From: an uncultured Eubacteriales bacterium
GTDB taxonomy: Bacteria > Bacillota > Clostridia > Oscillospirales > Oscillospiraceae
Direction: 5' to 3'
Assembly (NCBI GenBank): GCA_900546515.1
Contig: URDG01000034.1
Coordinates: 1 to 28,413 of the forward strand
Length of the DNA: 28,413 nt
Shown here: piece after piece, positions 1 to 6,832 of the stretch
Layout of the letters: each line of letters begins with the position of its first letter
Position numbering within the stretch: the stretch's first letter is position 1
Notes under the pieces: model-generated
Told to the model about the DNA's origin: nothing
Databases searched by the model: none
Seen by the model: only the letters and a program-made list of their open reading frames with translations
Made by a program: the position numbers and the translations under genes

Positions 1-36
1 CCGATATAGTGGGTTCGAGTCCCGCCATCCCAGCCA
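1..36 (+). tRNA. 3' end of a tRNA, probably tRNA-Gln (cut by window start)
   Basis: The T arm is complete: stem 9-13 pairs with 21-25 around the loop TTCGAGT (14-20). It is followed by the acceptor 3' strand CATCCCA (26-32), discriminator G33 and an encoded CCA (34-36). The anticodon lies before the window. The acceptor end implies a 5' strand TGGGATG, which I associate with Clostridial tRNA-Gln, but the identity is inferred. tRNA-Lys follows 13 bases later, so the two probably belong to one tRNA cluster. Confidence 0.85.
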
Positions 37-49
37 TATTCCCACATAT

Positions 50-125
50 GCCCCAGTAGCTCAGTAGGCAGAGCACCTGCCTTTTAAGCAGGGTGTCCGG
101 GGTTCGAATCCCCGCTGGAGCACCA
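50..125 (+). tRNA. tRNA-Lys (anticodon TTT)
   Basis: A full cloverleaf can be drawn. The acceptor is GCCCCAG (50-56) with CTGGAGC (115-121), the D stem is GCTC/GAGC, and the anticodon stem CCTGC/GCAGG encloses the loop CTTTTAA with TTT at 83-85. The T arm is CGGGG-TTCGAAT-CCCCG, the discriminator is A122 and the CCA is encoded. The third acceptor pair is a C52-A119 mismatch; a T at 52 would restore pairing. The gene sits in tandem after another tRNA and ends in a strong terminator. Confidence 0.96.
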
Positions 126-128
126 TTG

Positions 129-160
129 AAAAGTCCGCAAAATTGCGGACTTTTCTCTTT
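129..160 (+). terminator. Rho-independent terminator after the tRNA pair
   Basis: A perfect 12-bp stem (129-140 with 143-154, core AAGTCCGCAA/TTGCGGACTT) is closed by a two-base AA loop. The descending arm runs into TTTTCTCTTTTT. It lies directly behind tRNA-Lys and ahead of the acetyltransferase ribosome-binding site. Confidence 0.88.
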
Positions 161-179
161 TTCACTGGAGGATCATGAT

Positions 180-716
180 ATGACTACATACACGACCGAG
201 CTCAACGGGCACACGCTGCTCCTCAGGACTCCGACCGAGGATGACGCGCAGATCATGGTGGATCTGTTCAAGCTCGTCAACGGTGAAACTCCGTATTTAA
301 TGCGCGAACCGGAAGAAGCCGATATGCCGCTTGAAGAAGAGGCCTCCTTCATACGCAGTATGAACAGTTCGGAGGCAAACGTAATGCTGCTTGCATTTTA
401 TGACGGCGCATATATCGGCAACTGTTCCCTTATGGGCAGCGGACTGTCCCGCTCCCGCCACCGCGCCACTCTGGGCATTGCCCTGCTGCAGAAGTACACC
501 GGGCTCGGCATCGGCCGCATCATGATCGAAAGGCTTTTCGCCCTTGGACGTGAGATGGGGCTTGAACAGATCGAGCTTGACGTCGTCACAACAAACACGC
601 GGGCTATCTCGCTGTATATGAAGCTCGGCTTCGAGGTCTGCGGGATGCTGCCGCGCAGCATGAAATACAGGGACGGCAGCTATGCCGGGGAATACCGGAT
701 GGTCAAGACTCTCTGA
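180..716 (+). CDS. GNAT family N-acetyltransferase
   Basis: A 178-aa protein of the GNAT fold, which transfers an acetyl group from acetyl-CoA to an amine; the substrate cannot be read from the sequence. The acetyl-CoA pyrophosphate loop is visible as QKYTGLGIG (residues 104-112), and the C-terminal motif TRAISLYMKLGFEVCG (140-155) is typical of the family's last helix and strand. The start at 180 is chosen because GGAGG (167-171) lies 8 bases upstream; an in-frame upstream extension would run through the tRNA terminator. It sits between that terminator and the holB promoter, so it is probably a single-gene unit. It is clearly related to the second acetyltransferase at 20036-20590: both have [IM]PLEEE near residue 50 and a GxLPR motif near the end. 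Confidence 0.9.
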   Translation: MTTYTTELNGHTLLLRTPTEDDAQIMVDLFKLVNGETPYLMREPEEADMPLEEEASFIRSMNSSEANVMLLAFYDGAYIGNCSLMGSGLSRSRHRATLGIALLQKYTGLGIGRIMIERLFALGREMGLEQIELDVVTTNTRAISLYMKLGFEVCGMLPRSMKYRDGSYAGEYRMVKTL

Positions 717-772
717 TACCGTACACTTTACGGCAGTCACACCGTATGTCCGGCTTTTATCGTTATTTTCAG

Positions 773-801
773 TTGACTATATCCTCATAAAAATGTAAAA
801 T
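773..801 (+). promoter_or_regulatory. SigA-type promoter for holB-ricT
   Basis: TTGACT (773-778), a 17-base spacer and TAAAAT (796-801) closely match the housekeeping promoter consensus. The predicted transcript starts near 808, about 30 bases before the holB start. Confidence 0.75.
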
Positions 802-837
802 ATATTGATTGGTCATATACTTTCGCGGAGGATGCAC

Positions 838-1641
838 ATGGCACAGCTGGAATTTGCGGACGCGAGTCGTCTTTCTCATGCTTATATTCTCTCTGCGCAG
901 AGCCGGGAAGAGGGTATCAGGACAGCCCGCCGCCTTGCCGCTGCTGCAGTCTGTACCGCGTCCGGTCCCGTGCCGTGCATGAAATGCCGCAGCTGCCGCA
1001 AGGTCGCGGAGGGCATACACCCCGACGTTATATCTGTGGCCCGCCTTGTTGACGACAAGGGCAGGCAGAAAAAAGAGATCACGGTGGATCAGGTGCGCCG
1101 GATGGCTGCGGACAGCTATGTGCTGCCCAATGAAGCCGCGCGCAAGGTGTATATCATCGAGGATGCGGACATGATGAACGTGCAGGCGCAGAATGCCGCG
1201 CTCAAGCTGCTTGAAGAGCCGCCCGCCTGCGTGATGTTCATTCTCTGCGCCGAGAACGCGCAGCTCCTGCTGCCGACGGTACGGTCACGCTGCGCCGAGC
1301 TCCAGTGCGGCGGCGGCAGGCCGGACGATGACAGCGGCAGTCTCAGCCTAGCTGCGGAATACTTCAAGGCTGTCGCCTCCGGTTCCGCCTCGAAGCTGTG
1401 CTCATTCTGCTTTGCAAACGACGGGCTCGACTCCCGCGCCGCCTCCGGCTTCGTCGACAGCGCTCTTGATCTTCTGGCGGACATGCTGTGCGCCAGAGCC
1501 GATGATCAGGGGCTGTCCCGTGAGCAGCTCATGAGGCTTTATACGCTTTTGCGGCGCTGCGAGGCATATCTGAAGGTAAATACCGGTGTAAAACATGTAT
1601 TCGGACTGCTGGCAGTGGACTCCATTCCCAGCAAACGGTAG
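838..1641 (+). CDS. holB: DNA polymerase III subunit delta' (clamp loader)
   Basis: A 267-aa AAA+ clamp-loader subunit that helps load the sliding clamp during replication. SHAYILSA (13-20) is the usual N-terminal strand. The P-loop is degenerate (QSREEG in place of GxxGxGKT), as expected for delta', which does not need to hydrolyse ATP. A four-cysteine zinc module is visible at C39, C47, C50 and C53. A Walker B-like VYIIEDAD follows (104-111), then LKLLEEPP (122-129) and the SRC motif (150-152) that supplies an arginine finger to the neighbouring subunit. The start at 838 is preferred because GGAGG (827-831) lies 6 bases upstream; the ATG at 832 would touch the Shine-Dalgarno sequence. The ricT ribosome-binding site begins at the last base of the stop codon. 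The holB-ricT order is common in Firmicutes. Confidence 0.93.
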   Translation: MAQLEFADASRLSHAYILSAQSREEGIRTARRLAAAAVCTASGPVPCMKCRSCRKVAEGIHPDVISVARLVDDKGRQKKEITVDQVRRMAADSYVLPNEAARKVYIIEDADMMNVQAQNAALKLLEEPPACVMFILCAENAQLLLPTVRSRCAELQCGGGRPDDDSGSLSLAAEYFKAVASGSASKLCSFCFANDGLDSRAASGFVDSALDLLADMLCARADDQGLSREQLMRLYTLLRRCEAYLKVNTGVKHVFGLLAVDSIPSKR

Positions 1642-1654
1642 GAAGGAACAATAA

Positions 1655-2968
1655 TTGATAGACGTAGTAAGCATAAAATTCAAAAACCGGGGCAAGTGCT
1701 ATTACTTTGACCCCAACTCTCTCCAGATAAAGACCGGCGACAAGGTGATCGTCGAGACCTCAAAGGGACTTGAGATCGCCGACTGCTGCCGGGGAAACCA
1801 CCCCGTGGCGGAGACCGCCGTCGTGCAGCCGCTGCGTCCTGTGGTGCGCATCGCCACGCAGGACGATCTGCGGGTCGCCGAGCTCAACCGCAGGCGTGAA
1901 CGCGAGGCCTTTGAGATCTGCCAGAAGAAGATAGTCGAGCACGGGCTTGACATGAAGCTCGTTGACGTCGAGTGCAACTTTGAGGGCAACAAGACCACTT
2001 TCTTCTTCACCTCCGACGGGCGTGTCGACTTCCGTGAGCTTGTAAAGGATCTTGCCGGAATATTCCGCAACCGCATTGAGCTCAGGCAGATCGGCGTGCG
2101 CGACGAGGCGAAAATGGTGGGCGGTCTCGGCATCTGCGGCAGGCCGTACTGCTGCAGTCAGTTTCTTGATGATTTTCAGCCCGTGTCCACAAAAATGGCT
2201 AAGGTGCAGTCGCTTTCCCTCAACCCGGCCAAGATCTCCGGCAGCTGCGGCAGGCTCATGTGCTGCCTGAGATATGAGGAAGAGGCGTATGAGGATCTTG
2301 TTAAGCACGTTCCCAAGCAGGGCGCTTTTGTAGAGACCAAGGACGGCTATGGCACGGCGGTGCAGGTCAACCTCCTGCGTCAGACCGTGAAGGTCAAGCT
2401 TGACGCCGACGGCGACGATACCCTGCGCCTTTATAAGGCCAACGAGCTTGCAGCCGTTCCCGGCGGCCGTCCCAAGGACGGCGAGACTCCCCCCTCCGTG
2501 CTGCACTATGTACCGGAGGAGGAAGAGGACACCGAGGACGAAGCAGCGGACGAGTGGGCAATGCCGACGCTGGTGATACCCGATCCGGAGCCTGTCCGTC
2601 CGGAAGAGCCGCCCGCCGCGAAGGCCCCTCAGGGTTCACGCAACAACCGCCGCCGCAGAGGCGGAAAGGGCCGCGGCGAAAACAGGGGCGCAGCCGTCAA
2701 GCCGGAACCGGCTGCGGCAAAGCCCGCGCAGAAGCAGGAGCAGTCCCGTCCCCCGCGCGGCCGCCGGGACGGTCAGGGCGGCAAAGCTACCGTGCGCCCG
2801 GTAAAGGTGGAAAGCAGGCCTCAGGCCGAAAAGGCCGGCAGCAGCGCCAAGCCTGCCGACGGTGCGCAGGGTGCGCAGGGCGCGAAGAGCCCGCGCGGCA
2901 ATAACCGCCGCCGCAAATACTACCACGGTAAGCCCAAATCCAAGCCGGCCGGGCCGAAGCCTGAATAA
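1655..2968 (+). CDS. ricT: PSP1-family regulatory protein RicT (YaaT) with a long basic tail
   Basis: A 437-aa protein. Residues 1 to about 265 form the PSP1/RicT domain. In Bacillus subtilis RicT works with RicA and RicF as an iron-sulfur-containing complex that steers RNase Y and affects sporulation and competence. The cysteine clusters are obvious: GICGRPYCC (159-167) and GSCGRLMCC (196-204), plus CC at 44-45. An acidic stretch (287-299) is followed by a low-complexity Ala/Pro/Lys/Arg/Gly tail (about 320-437) with repeated NNRRR-like basic patches; this looks disordered and could bind nucleic acid. The start is TTG, with GGAAGGA (1641-1647) 7 bases upstream. It is cotranscribed with holB and ends before a terminator shared with the convergent phosphoesterase gene. 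Confidence 0.92.
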   Translation: MIDVVSIKFKNRGKCYYFDPNSLQIKTGDKVIVETSKGLEIADCCRGNHPVAETAVVQPLRPVVRIATQDDLRVAELNRRREREAFEICQKKIVEHGLDMKLVDVECNFEGNKTTFFFTSDGRVDFRELVKDLAGIFRNRIELRQIGVRDEAKMVGGLGICGRPYCCSQFLDDFQPVSTKMAKVQSLSLNPAKISGSCGRLMCCLRYEEEAYEDLVKHVPKQGAFVETKDGYGTAVQVNLLRQTVKVKLDADGDDTLRLYKANELAAVPGGRPKDGETPPSVLHYVPEEEEDTEDEAADEWAMPTLVIPDPEPVRPEEPPAAKAPQGSRNNRRRRGGKGRGENRGAAVKPEPAAAKPAQKQEQSRPPRGRRDGQGGKATVRPVKVESRPQAEKAGSSAKPADGAQGAQGAKSPRGNNRRRKYYHGKPKSKPAGPKPE

Positions 2969-2981
2969 CAGCCGAAACGAT

Positions 2982-3016
2982 AAACGGAGCGAGGTGCAAT
3001 ACCTCACTCCGTTTTT
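2982..3016 (+). terminator. Terminator after ricT, between convergent genes
   Basis: The stem AAACGGAG (2982-2989) pairs with CTCCGTTT (3007-3014), and GAGGT (2991-2995) pairs with ACCTC (3001-3005), with one C/A mismatch. A T-run ends at 3016. The opposite gene ends 5 bases beyond, so the hairpin may act in both directions. Confidence 0.82.
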
Positions 3017-3020
3017 CACG

Positions 3021-3503
3021 TCACAGCTCCTTTATCTCGCAGGCTATGCCGCCGTTTTCATATATCTCCACCAGCGCCCATGTACGCTCGCGCCCGACTC
3101 CGGCGGTGCCGGGATTTATCAGCTTCACGCCGCCCATTTCCTCGTAGTCCGCCTCGTGCGTATGCCCGAACATCGCTATCTTTGCGCCCTGTTCCATTGC
3201 GGCATAGACCAGCGAATCGAGCCGTCCGTACTTCACGCCGTAGAGATGGCCGTGGGTGATAAACGCCTTGACGGGGCCAAGGGGCACAACGTCACGGTCG
3301 GGGGCCGTGCCGCCGATATCGCAGTTGCCGCGGACGCTGTACAGCGGTATCTCCGGGAACTCCATGCGCAGCACATCCGCGTCGCGCTCATAGTCGCCGA
3401 GGTGTATCAGCACATCGGGCCGGCAGCGGCGTACCGCTTTGAGCATCAGGGCATTTGACCCGTGCGTGTCGGAAAAAACGGCGGCTCTTATTTCAACTTT
3501 CAT
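3021..3503 (-). CDS. YfcE/MJ0936-type metallophosphoesterase
   Basis: A 160-aa calcineurin-like phosphoesterase of the short YfcE/YsnB class, expected to use two metal ions to cleave phosphodiesters; the substrate is unknown. All five metal-binding blocks are present: SDTHG (D12, H14), HLGDYERD (D37), RGNCD (N60), FITHGH (H84) and FGHTHEA (H114, H116). The length matches the single-domain family. The start at 3503 gives MKVEIR directly before the first catalytic strand, with AAGGAG 11 bases upstream; the reading frame stays open far upstream but that part has no family features. In many Firmicutes this gene sits beside RNase PH and XTP pyrophosphatase genes; here it stands alone and converges on ricT. 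Confidence 0.9.
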   Translation of the reverse strand: MKVEIRAAVFSDTHGSNALMLKAVRRCRPDVLIHLGDYERDADVLRMEFPEIPLYSVRGNCDIGGTAPDRDVVPLGPVKAFITHGHLYGVKYGRLDSLVYAAMEQGAKIAMFGHTHEADYEEMGGVKLINPGTAGVGRERTWALVEIYENGGIACEIKEL

Positions 3504-3522
3504 TCTTGTCACGTCTCCTTGC

Positions 3523-3555
3523 GCCGCGCCCGGTACTATCCGGCGCGGCTTTTTA
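3523..3555 (+). terminator. Terminator-like hairpin between divergent genes
   Basis: GCCGCGCC (3523-3530) pairs perfectly with GGCGCGGC (3542-3549) and is followed by TTTTTA on the plus strand. There is no plus-strand gene just upstream for it to end. It could block antisense transcription across the phosphoesterase from running into the next module, or fold in the phosphoesterase leader on the minus strand. Confidence 0.5.
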
Positions 3556-3584
3556 TTATCAAAGGGAATTTTACTGAATATAAT
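3556..3584 (+). promoter_or_regulatory. SigA-type promoter for the small-protein module
   Basis: TTATCA (3556-3561), a 17-base spacer and a perfect TATAAT (3579-3584). Transcription would start near 3591, about 24 bases before the first ATG. Confidence 0.65.
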
Positions 3585-3614
3585 AGAGAGAAAGACTTCC
3601 GGGGGAGTGAGAAC

Positions 3615-3857
3615 ATGCGGAATTTCGAGGATATAGGCCGGGAGCTTGAGCGGCAGGGCAAGACCGAGAGCATAAAGCGGCTGGCCGAGTCCGCCGACGG
3701 AGTGAAAGTCGGCCACATGCTGGACGCAAAGGCCGTGGAGGATGCGGCGCGCAGCGGCGACAGCGCGGCTCTGCAGAAGCTGCTCAGTCAGGTGCTGAGC
3801 ACAGACGAGGGCAGGCGGCTCGCGGAAAATGTACGCCGGCTGATGCAGGAAAAATAG
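3615..3857 (+). CDS. Small helical protein of unknown function (module gene 1)
   Basis: An 80-aa protein with no cysteine and no signal or membrane segment, so probably cytoplasmic. It appears all-helical. Residues 38-58 (DAKAVEDAARSGDSAALQKLL) look like an amphipathic helix-turn-helix, followed by LSQVLSTDEGRRLAENVRRLM (57-77). The start at 3615 follows a GGGGGAG ribosome-binding site (3601-3607) and lies just behind a TATAAT promoter. The C-terminal 21 residues resemble the N-terminal part of the next protein. I have a general impression that proteins like this are widespread and uncharacterised in Clostridia, but I cannot confirm it here. The reading frame and regulatory signals make it a real gene; I do not assign a function. 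Confidence 0.75.
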   Translation: MRNFEDIGRELERQGKTESIKRLAESADGVKVGHMLDAKAVEDAARSGDSAALQKLLSQVLSTDEGRRLAENVRRLMQEK

Positions 3858-3871
3858 GGAGGTGAGCATCC

Positions 3872-4264
3872 ATGAGCGAGCTGGAGGATAAGATCTCCGA
3901 GATCCTGGGCGACAGCGAGCAAATGGCAAAGATAACGAAGCTGGCCCAGTCGCTCATGGGCGGCGAGGGTACGCAGAGCTCCGCCCCGGCAGGGGCTGCG
4001 GACACGGACGGCGAAAGCGCGGGCGCCGCGGGCGGCTTTGATCCCGCGGGTCTCGGCATCGACGCGGAGACGCTCGGGCGCATAAGCCGTCTTTTAAGCT
4101 CGGGCAGCACGCAGAACAGGGAGGAGCAGGCGCTTCTGAGCGCGATGCGGCCATACCTCTCGGAAAAGCGCCGCGGCAAGATGGACAGAGCCATGAAGCT
4201 TGCAAAGCTCGCCCGGATCGCGCGCCTTGCAATAGGCGAGATGGAGGACGACGGCCATGCTTAA
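3872..4264 (+). CDS. Unknown protein with helical ends and a flexible middle (module gene 2)
   Basis: A 130-aa protein. Residues 1-29 (SELEDKISEILG, then an amphipathic helix ending in SLM) resemble the C-terminus of gene 1. Residues 30-58 are Gly/Ala/Ser-rich and probably a flexible linker. A helical block follows (about 62-100), and the C-terminus is strongly basic-amphipathic (KRRGKMDRAMKLAKLARIAR, 98-117), which could bind a membrane surface or an acidic partner. GGGAGGTGAG (3858-3867) precedes the ATG closely. The last 8 bases overlap gene 3, so the two are probably translationally coupled. No catalytic motif is visible. Function unknown. Confidence 0.75.
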   Translation: MSELEDKISEILGDSEQMAKITKLAQSLMGGEGTQSSAPAGAADTDGESAGAAGGFDPAGLGIDAETLGRISRLLSSGSTQNREEQALLSAMRPYLSEKRRGKMDRAMKLAKLARIARLAIGEMEDDGHA

Positions 4265-4550
4265 CCGCTATCAGGGCAACACCGGCAAGGTAGTGCGCAT
4301 AGACGACGGCGCGCCGACGCCGAAGCCGGGTGCGGCCGCACCGTCAAGGCCGGGCCTCATGCAGCCCCCGCCGGAGAGAAAGCCGGCCGGTCTCCTCGAC
4401 AGCCTCACAAGGCTCATACCGGAAAAGCTCAGCGGTATAGGCGCGCTTGAGACGGACGACATCATTCTTCTGCTGATACTCTACCTCATGTACCGCGAGA
4501 GCGGCGACAGCGAATTGCTGATAATAATGGGCGCCATGTTTCTCCTCTGA
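4257..4550 (+). CDS. Small membrane-anchored protein of unknown function (module gene 3)
   Basis: A 97-aa protein. The N-terminal 45 residues are Pro/Ala-rich and lack predicted structure. A middle amphipathic helix (LLDSLTRLIPEKL, 46-58) leads to two short hydrophobic segments (about 68-78, IILLLILYLMY, and 86-97, ELLIIMGAMFLL) split by RESGDS. This could form a small membrane hairpin or re-entrant loop at the C-terminus. The start overlaps gene 2 by 8 bases. The stop codon lies inside the terminator hairpin, so this is clearly the last gene of the unit. The topology suggests it could anchor the two soluble partners at the membrane; that is inference. Confidence 0.75.
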   Translation: MLNRYQGNTGKVVRIDDGAPTPKPGAAAPSRPGLMQPPPERKPAGLLDSLTRLIPEKLSGIGALETDDIILLLILYLMYRESGDSELLIIMGAMFLL

Positions 4551-4572
4551 GGAGCACACGGCGCCCGTTTTC
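4529..4572 (+). terminator. Long terminator hairpin overlapping the end of module gene 3
   Basis: GGGCGCC (4529-4535) pairs with GGCGCCC (4560-4566), TGT (4537-4539) with ACA (4556-4558), and CTCCT (4542-4546) with AGGAG (4550-4554) around a three-base loop, followed by GTTTTC. The stop codon TGA (4548-4550) sits in the loop region. The converging tagO gene ends at 4579. Confidence 0.78.
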
Positions 4573-4578
4573 TGTTTG

Positions 4579-5715
4579 TCAGGAGCTCTTTTTTGCAGCG
4601 TTCCCGGCGTCCTGCCCCGCCGCTCCGGTATCCGCTCCGGCATGCTCCCCCTCGCCGTGCTCGGTCTTCAGATTCGGGTTTTTCCAGAATACATAAAACC
4701 AGACCGCAAGCGAGATCACAAATGCCGCGACGACGCAGATGATGCGCTGGAGCATATCTCTCCCGGTGAGCAGCACCGCCACCAGCCCCATCACGGCGGA
4801 AATACCGTACAGCACTGCGACAGCCTGCTTCTGATTGAGTCCCATGGCAAGAAGCCGGTGGTGGAAATGCCCCTTGTCGGCGTGGAACGGGCTCTGCCCG
4901 TGGATTATGCGGCGGAAGAAAGCAAACACCGTGTCCGCCAGAGGGATCGCCATGGCAAGCACCGGGACGAGGAAGGTTATGACCGTGTGCAGCTTGAAAA
5001 GGCCCATTATCGACACGCAGGCAAGCACAAAGCCAAGAAACTGCGAGCCGACGTCGCCCATGAATATCTTCGCGGGGTTTATATTGTACGGCATAAAGCC
5101 GATGCATGCGCCGCAGAGCGCGGCGAGGATAAAGGTCGTGTTGGGGTCTGCGACAAAGACCGAGACTATGAGCATAGTCACCGAGCTTATCGCGGACACG
5201 CCCACGGCCAGCCCGTCAAGCCCGTCTATAAGGTTGACGGCGTTGGTGCAGCCGACGATCCACAGCACGGTAAGCGGGATGGCAAGCGCGCCGATGGGAA
5301 TGGTCCCTATATCCGATCTGAAGTTCGGGTTTGACACCGCCGTGAACATGATGCCGCAGCGGATCGCAACGAGCGCCGCGATGATCTGTATTGAAAACTT
5401 TATCCACGGCTTGAGGTTGACTATATCGTCCACCGCGCCCATGACGGCGATTATCAGCGCGCCGAGCAGCAGACCTATCACCTGCGTGGTGAAGCTGACG
5501 AACAGCAGCGCCGATATGACAAAGCCCATAAATATCGCCACGCCGCCCATGCGCGGGATAGGATGGTCATGCACGCGCCGTCCGTCCTTGGGTACGTCTA
5601 TCGCGCCTACCTTCTCGGCAAAGCCCTTTACCGGCGGCGTCATGAAAAACGAAATGATCATAGCCACGGCGAAGGACAGAAGCACCCTCAGCCACACGGC
5701 CATATTCTGAAACAT
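4579..5715 (-). CDS. tagO: Undecaprenyl-phosphate N-acetylglucosamine 1-phosphate transferase (TagO/WecA-like)
   Basis: A 378-aa polytopic enzyme of the MraY/WecA superfamily. It is expected to move GlcNAc-1-phosphate (or a related sugar phosphate) from a UDP-sugar to undecaprenyl phosphate, the first step in teichoic-acid-type or surface-polysaccharide synthesis. Visible motifs are VHDHPIPRMGG (48-58), AVDDIVNLKPWIK (94-106, catalytic Asp pair D96/D97), NLIDGLDGLA (161-170), GDVGSQFLGF (220-229) and the WecA/TagO-type loop HADKGHFHHRLL (278-289), which separates it from MraY. About ten membrane spans are apparent. The C-terminal 35 residues are a hydrophilic Ala/Gly/Lys tail. GGAG lies 10 bases before the ATG. 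It is downstream of trpS by 30 bases on the same strand, so the two are likely cotranscribed. Confidence 0.88.
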   Translation of the reverse strand: MFQNMAVWLRVLLSFAVAMIISFFMTPPVKGFAEKVGAIDVPKDGRRVHDHPIPRMGGVAIFMGFVISALLFVSFTTQVIGLLLGALIIAVMGAVDDIVNLKPWIKFSIQIIAALVAIRCGIMFTAVSNPNFRSDIGTIPIGALAIPLTVLWIVGCTNAVNLIDGLDGLAVGVSAISSVTMLIVSVFVADPNTTFILAALCGACIGFMPYNINPAKIFMGDVGSQFLGFVLACVSIMGLFKLHTVITFLVPVLAMAIPLADTVFAFFRRIIHGQSPFHADKGHFHHRLLAMGLNQKQAVAVLYGISAVMGLVAVLLTGRDMLQRIICVVAAFVISLAVWFYVFWKNPNLKTEHGEGEHAGADTGAAGQDAGNAAKKSS

Positions 5716-5745
5716 CTGATATTATCTCCGATTGAAAATTTTGAC

Positions 5746-6762
5746 TCAGAACGGCTTTTCAACAAAGCCGATCTTTTTGTAGACCTTGCGCAGAGTCCTG
5801 CGCGCGGCGTAGGACGCCTTCTGCGCGCCTTCGGTGTATATCTGCTTGAGATATTCCTTGTCGGCGGTTATGCGTTCGGCCTCCTCGCGGATCGGACGCA
5901 GGGTCTCTATAACGGCGTCGCCGACGGCGGGCTTGAACACGCCGTAGCCCTTGCCGTCAAACTCGCGCTCGATCTCGTCAAAGCTCGCGCCGGTAACGGC
6001 GGAGTAGATGTTCATGAGGTTGGACACGCCGGGCTTGTTGACCGGGTCGTAGTGTACGCAGTGTTCCGTGTCGGAGTCCGTTATCGCGCGCTTGAACTTG
6101 CGTGCGATCTCCTCGGGGCTGTCCATGATGAACACGCAGCCGGCCGGGTCCGATTTGGACATCTTCGAGGTGGGATTGCTGAGGCACATGATCCTCGCGC
6201 CGACCTGCGGGATGTACGGTTCAGGCACCGTGAAGGTCTCGCCGTATATATTGTTGAAGCGTATGGCAACGTCGCGCGCCAGCTCGCAGTGCTGCTTCTG
6301 GTCAGCGCCGACGGGGACGTAATTTGCCTGATAGAGCAGTATGTCCGCCGTCATAAGGCAGGGATAGGTGAACAGGCCTCCGTTTATATTGTCGGCGTTC
6401 TTCGCGCTCTTGTCCTTGAATTGGGTCATGCGGCTGAGCTCTCCGAACATGGTGTAGCAGTTGAGCACCCAGCCGAGCTCGGCGTGCTCATGCACATGGC
6501 TCTGGATGAAAAGGGTGATCTTCTGCGGGTCAAGGCCGCAGGCGATATACTGCGCGAGCTGAGCCGTGGAATGGCGGCGCAGCGCGGCCGGATCCTGACG
6601 CACGGTGATGCTGTGCATATCCACGATGCAGTAGTAGCAATTATATTCGTCCGAGAGCGCCACCCAGTTTTTCAGCGCGCCCAGATAGGTACCGAGATGC
6701 ATGTCGCCCGAGGGCTGGATCCCTGAGAACATTATCTTCTTTGCAGGCGTGGCATTTTCCAT
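5746..6762 (-). CDS. trpS: Tryptophanyl-tRNA synthetase
   Basis: A 338-aa class I aminoacyl-tRNA synthetase that charges tRNA-Trp. The nucleotide-binding signature is PSGDMHLGTYLGAL (17-30, HIGH motif as HLGT), and KMSKSDP is at 200-206. GADQKQHCELARDVAIRFN (152-170) is the conserved tryptophan/ATP-pocket segment. The length matches the usual bacterial TrpS. AGGAGG lies 8 bases before the ATG. The predicted leader is only about 35 bases, too short for a T-box, so tRNA-sensing control seems unlikely here. It is followed by tagO. Confidence 0.96.
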   Translation of the reverse strand: MENATPAKKIMFSGIQPSGDMHLGTYLGALKNWVALSDEYNCYYCIVDMHSITVRQDPAALRRHSTAQLAQYIACGLDPQKITLFIQSHVHEHAELGWVLNCYTMFGELSRMTQFKDKSAKNADNINGGLFTYPCLMTADILLYQANYVPVGADQKQHCELARDVAIRFNNIYGETFTVPEPYIPQVGARIMCLSNPTSKMSKSDPAGCVFIMDSPEEIARKFKRAITDSDTEHCVHYDPVNKPGVSNLMNIYSAVTGASFDEIEREFDGKGYGVFKPAVGDAVIETLRPIREEAERITADKEYLKQIYTEGAQKASYAARRTLRKVYKKIGFVEKPF

Positions 6763-6803
6763 TTTTACTGCCTCCTAAAACTTGCTTTCGCAAAACTTTA
6801 TAT

Positions 6804-6832
6804 ATTTTAGCAGAATAAGTCTGTCTTGACAA
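6804..6832 (-). promoter_or_regulatory. trpS promoter (minus strand)
   Basis: Read on the minus strand: TTGTCA (6832-6827), a 17-base spacer and TAAAAT (6809-6804). Its -35 box shares five bases with the -35 box of the divergent gltX promoter. Confidence 0.7.

Noticed and set aside
93..179. Upstream in-frame extension of the first acetyltransferase gene
   Set aside because: It would translate the tRNA-Lys 3' end and its terminator; the ATG at 180 has a proper ribosome-binding site.
858..960. Degenerate P-loop of delta' as a sign of a broken holB
   Set aside because: A non-canonical P-loop is normal for delta', and the rest of the protein, including the zinc cysteines and SRC motif, is intact.
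3504..3929. Long N-terminal extension of the metallophosphoesterase on the minus strand
   Set aside because: It runs through the promoter and first gene of the divergent module and shows no family features; the domain starts at the ATG at 3503.
6763..6803. T-box leader for trpS
   Set aside because: The predicted untranslated leader is about 35 bases and lacks room for a T-box structure.
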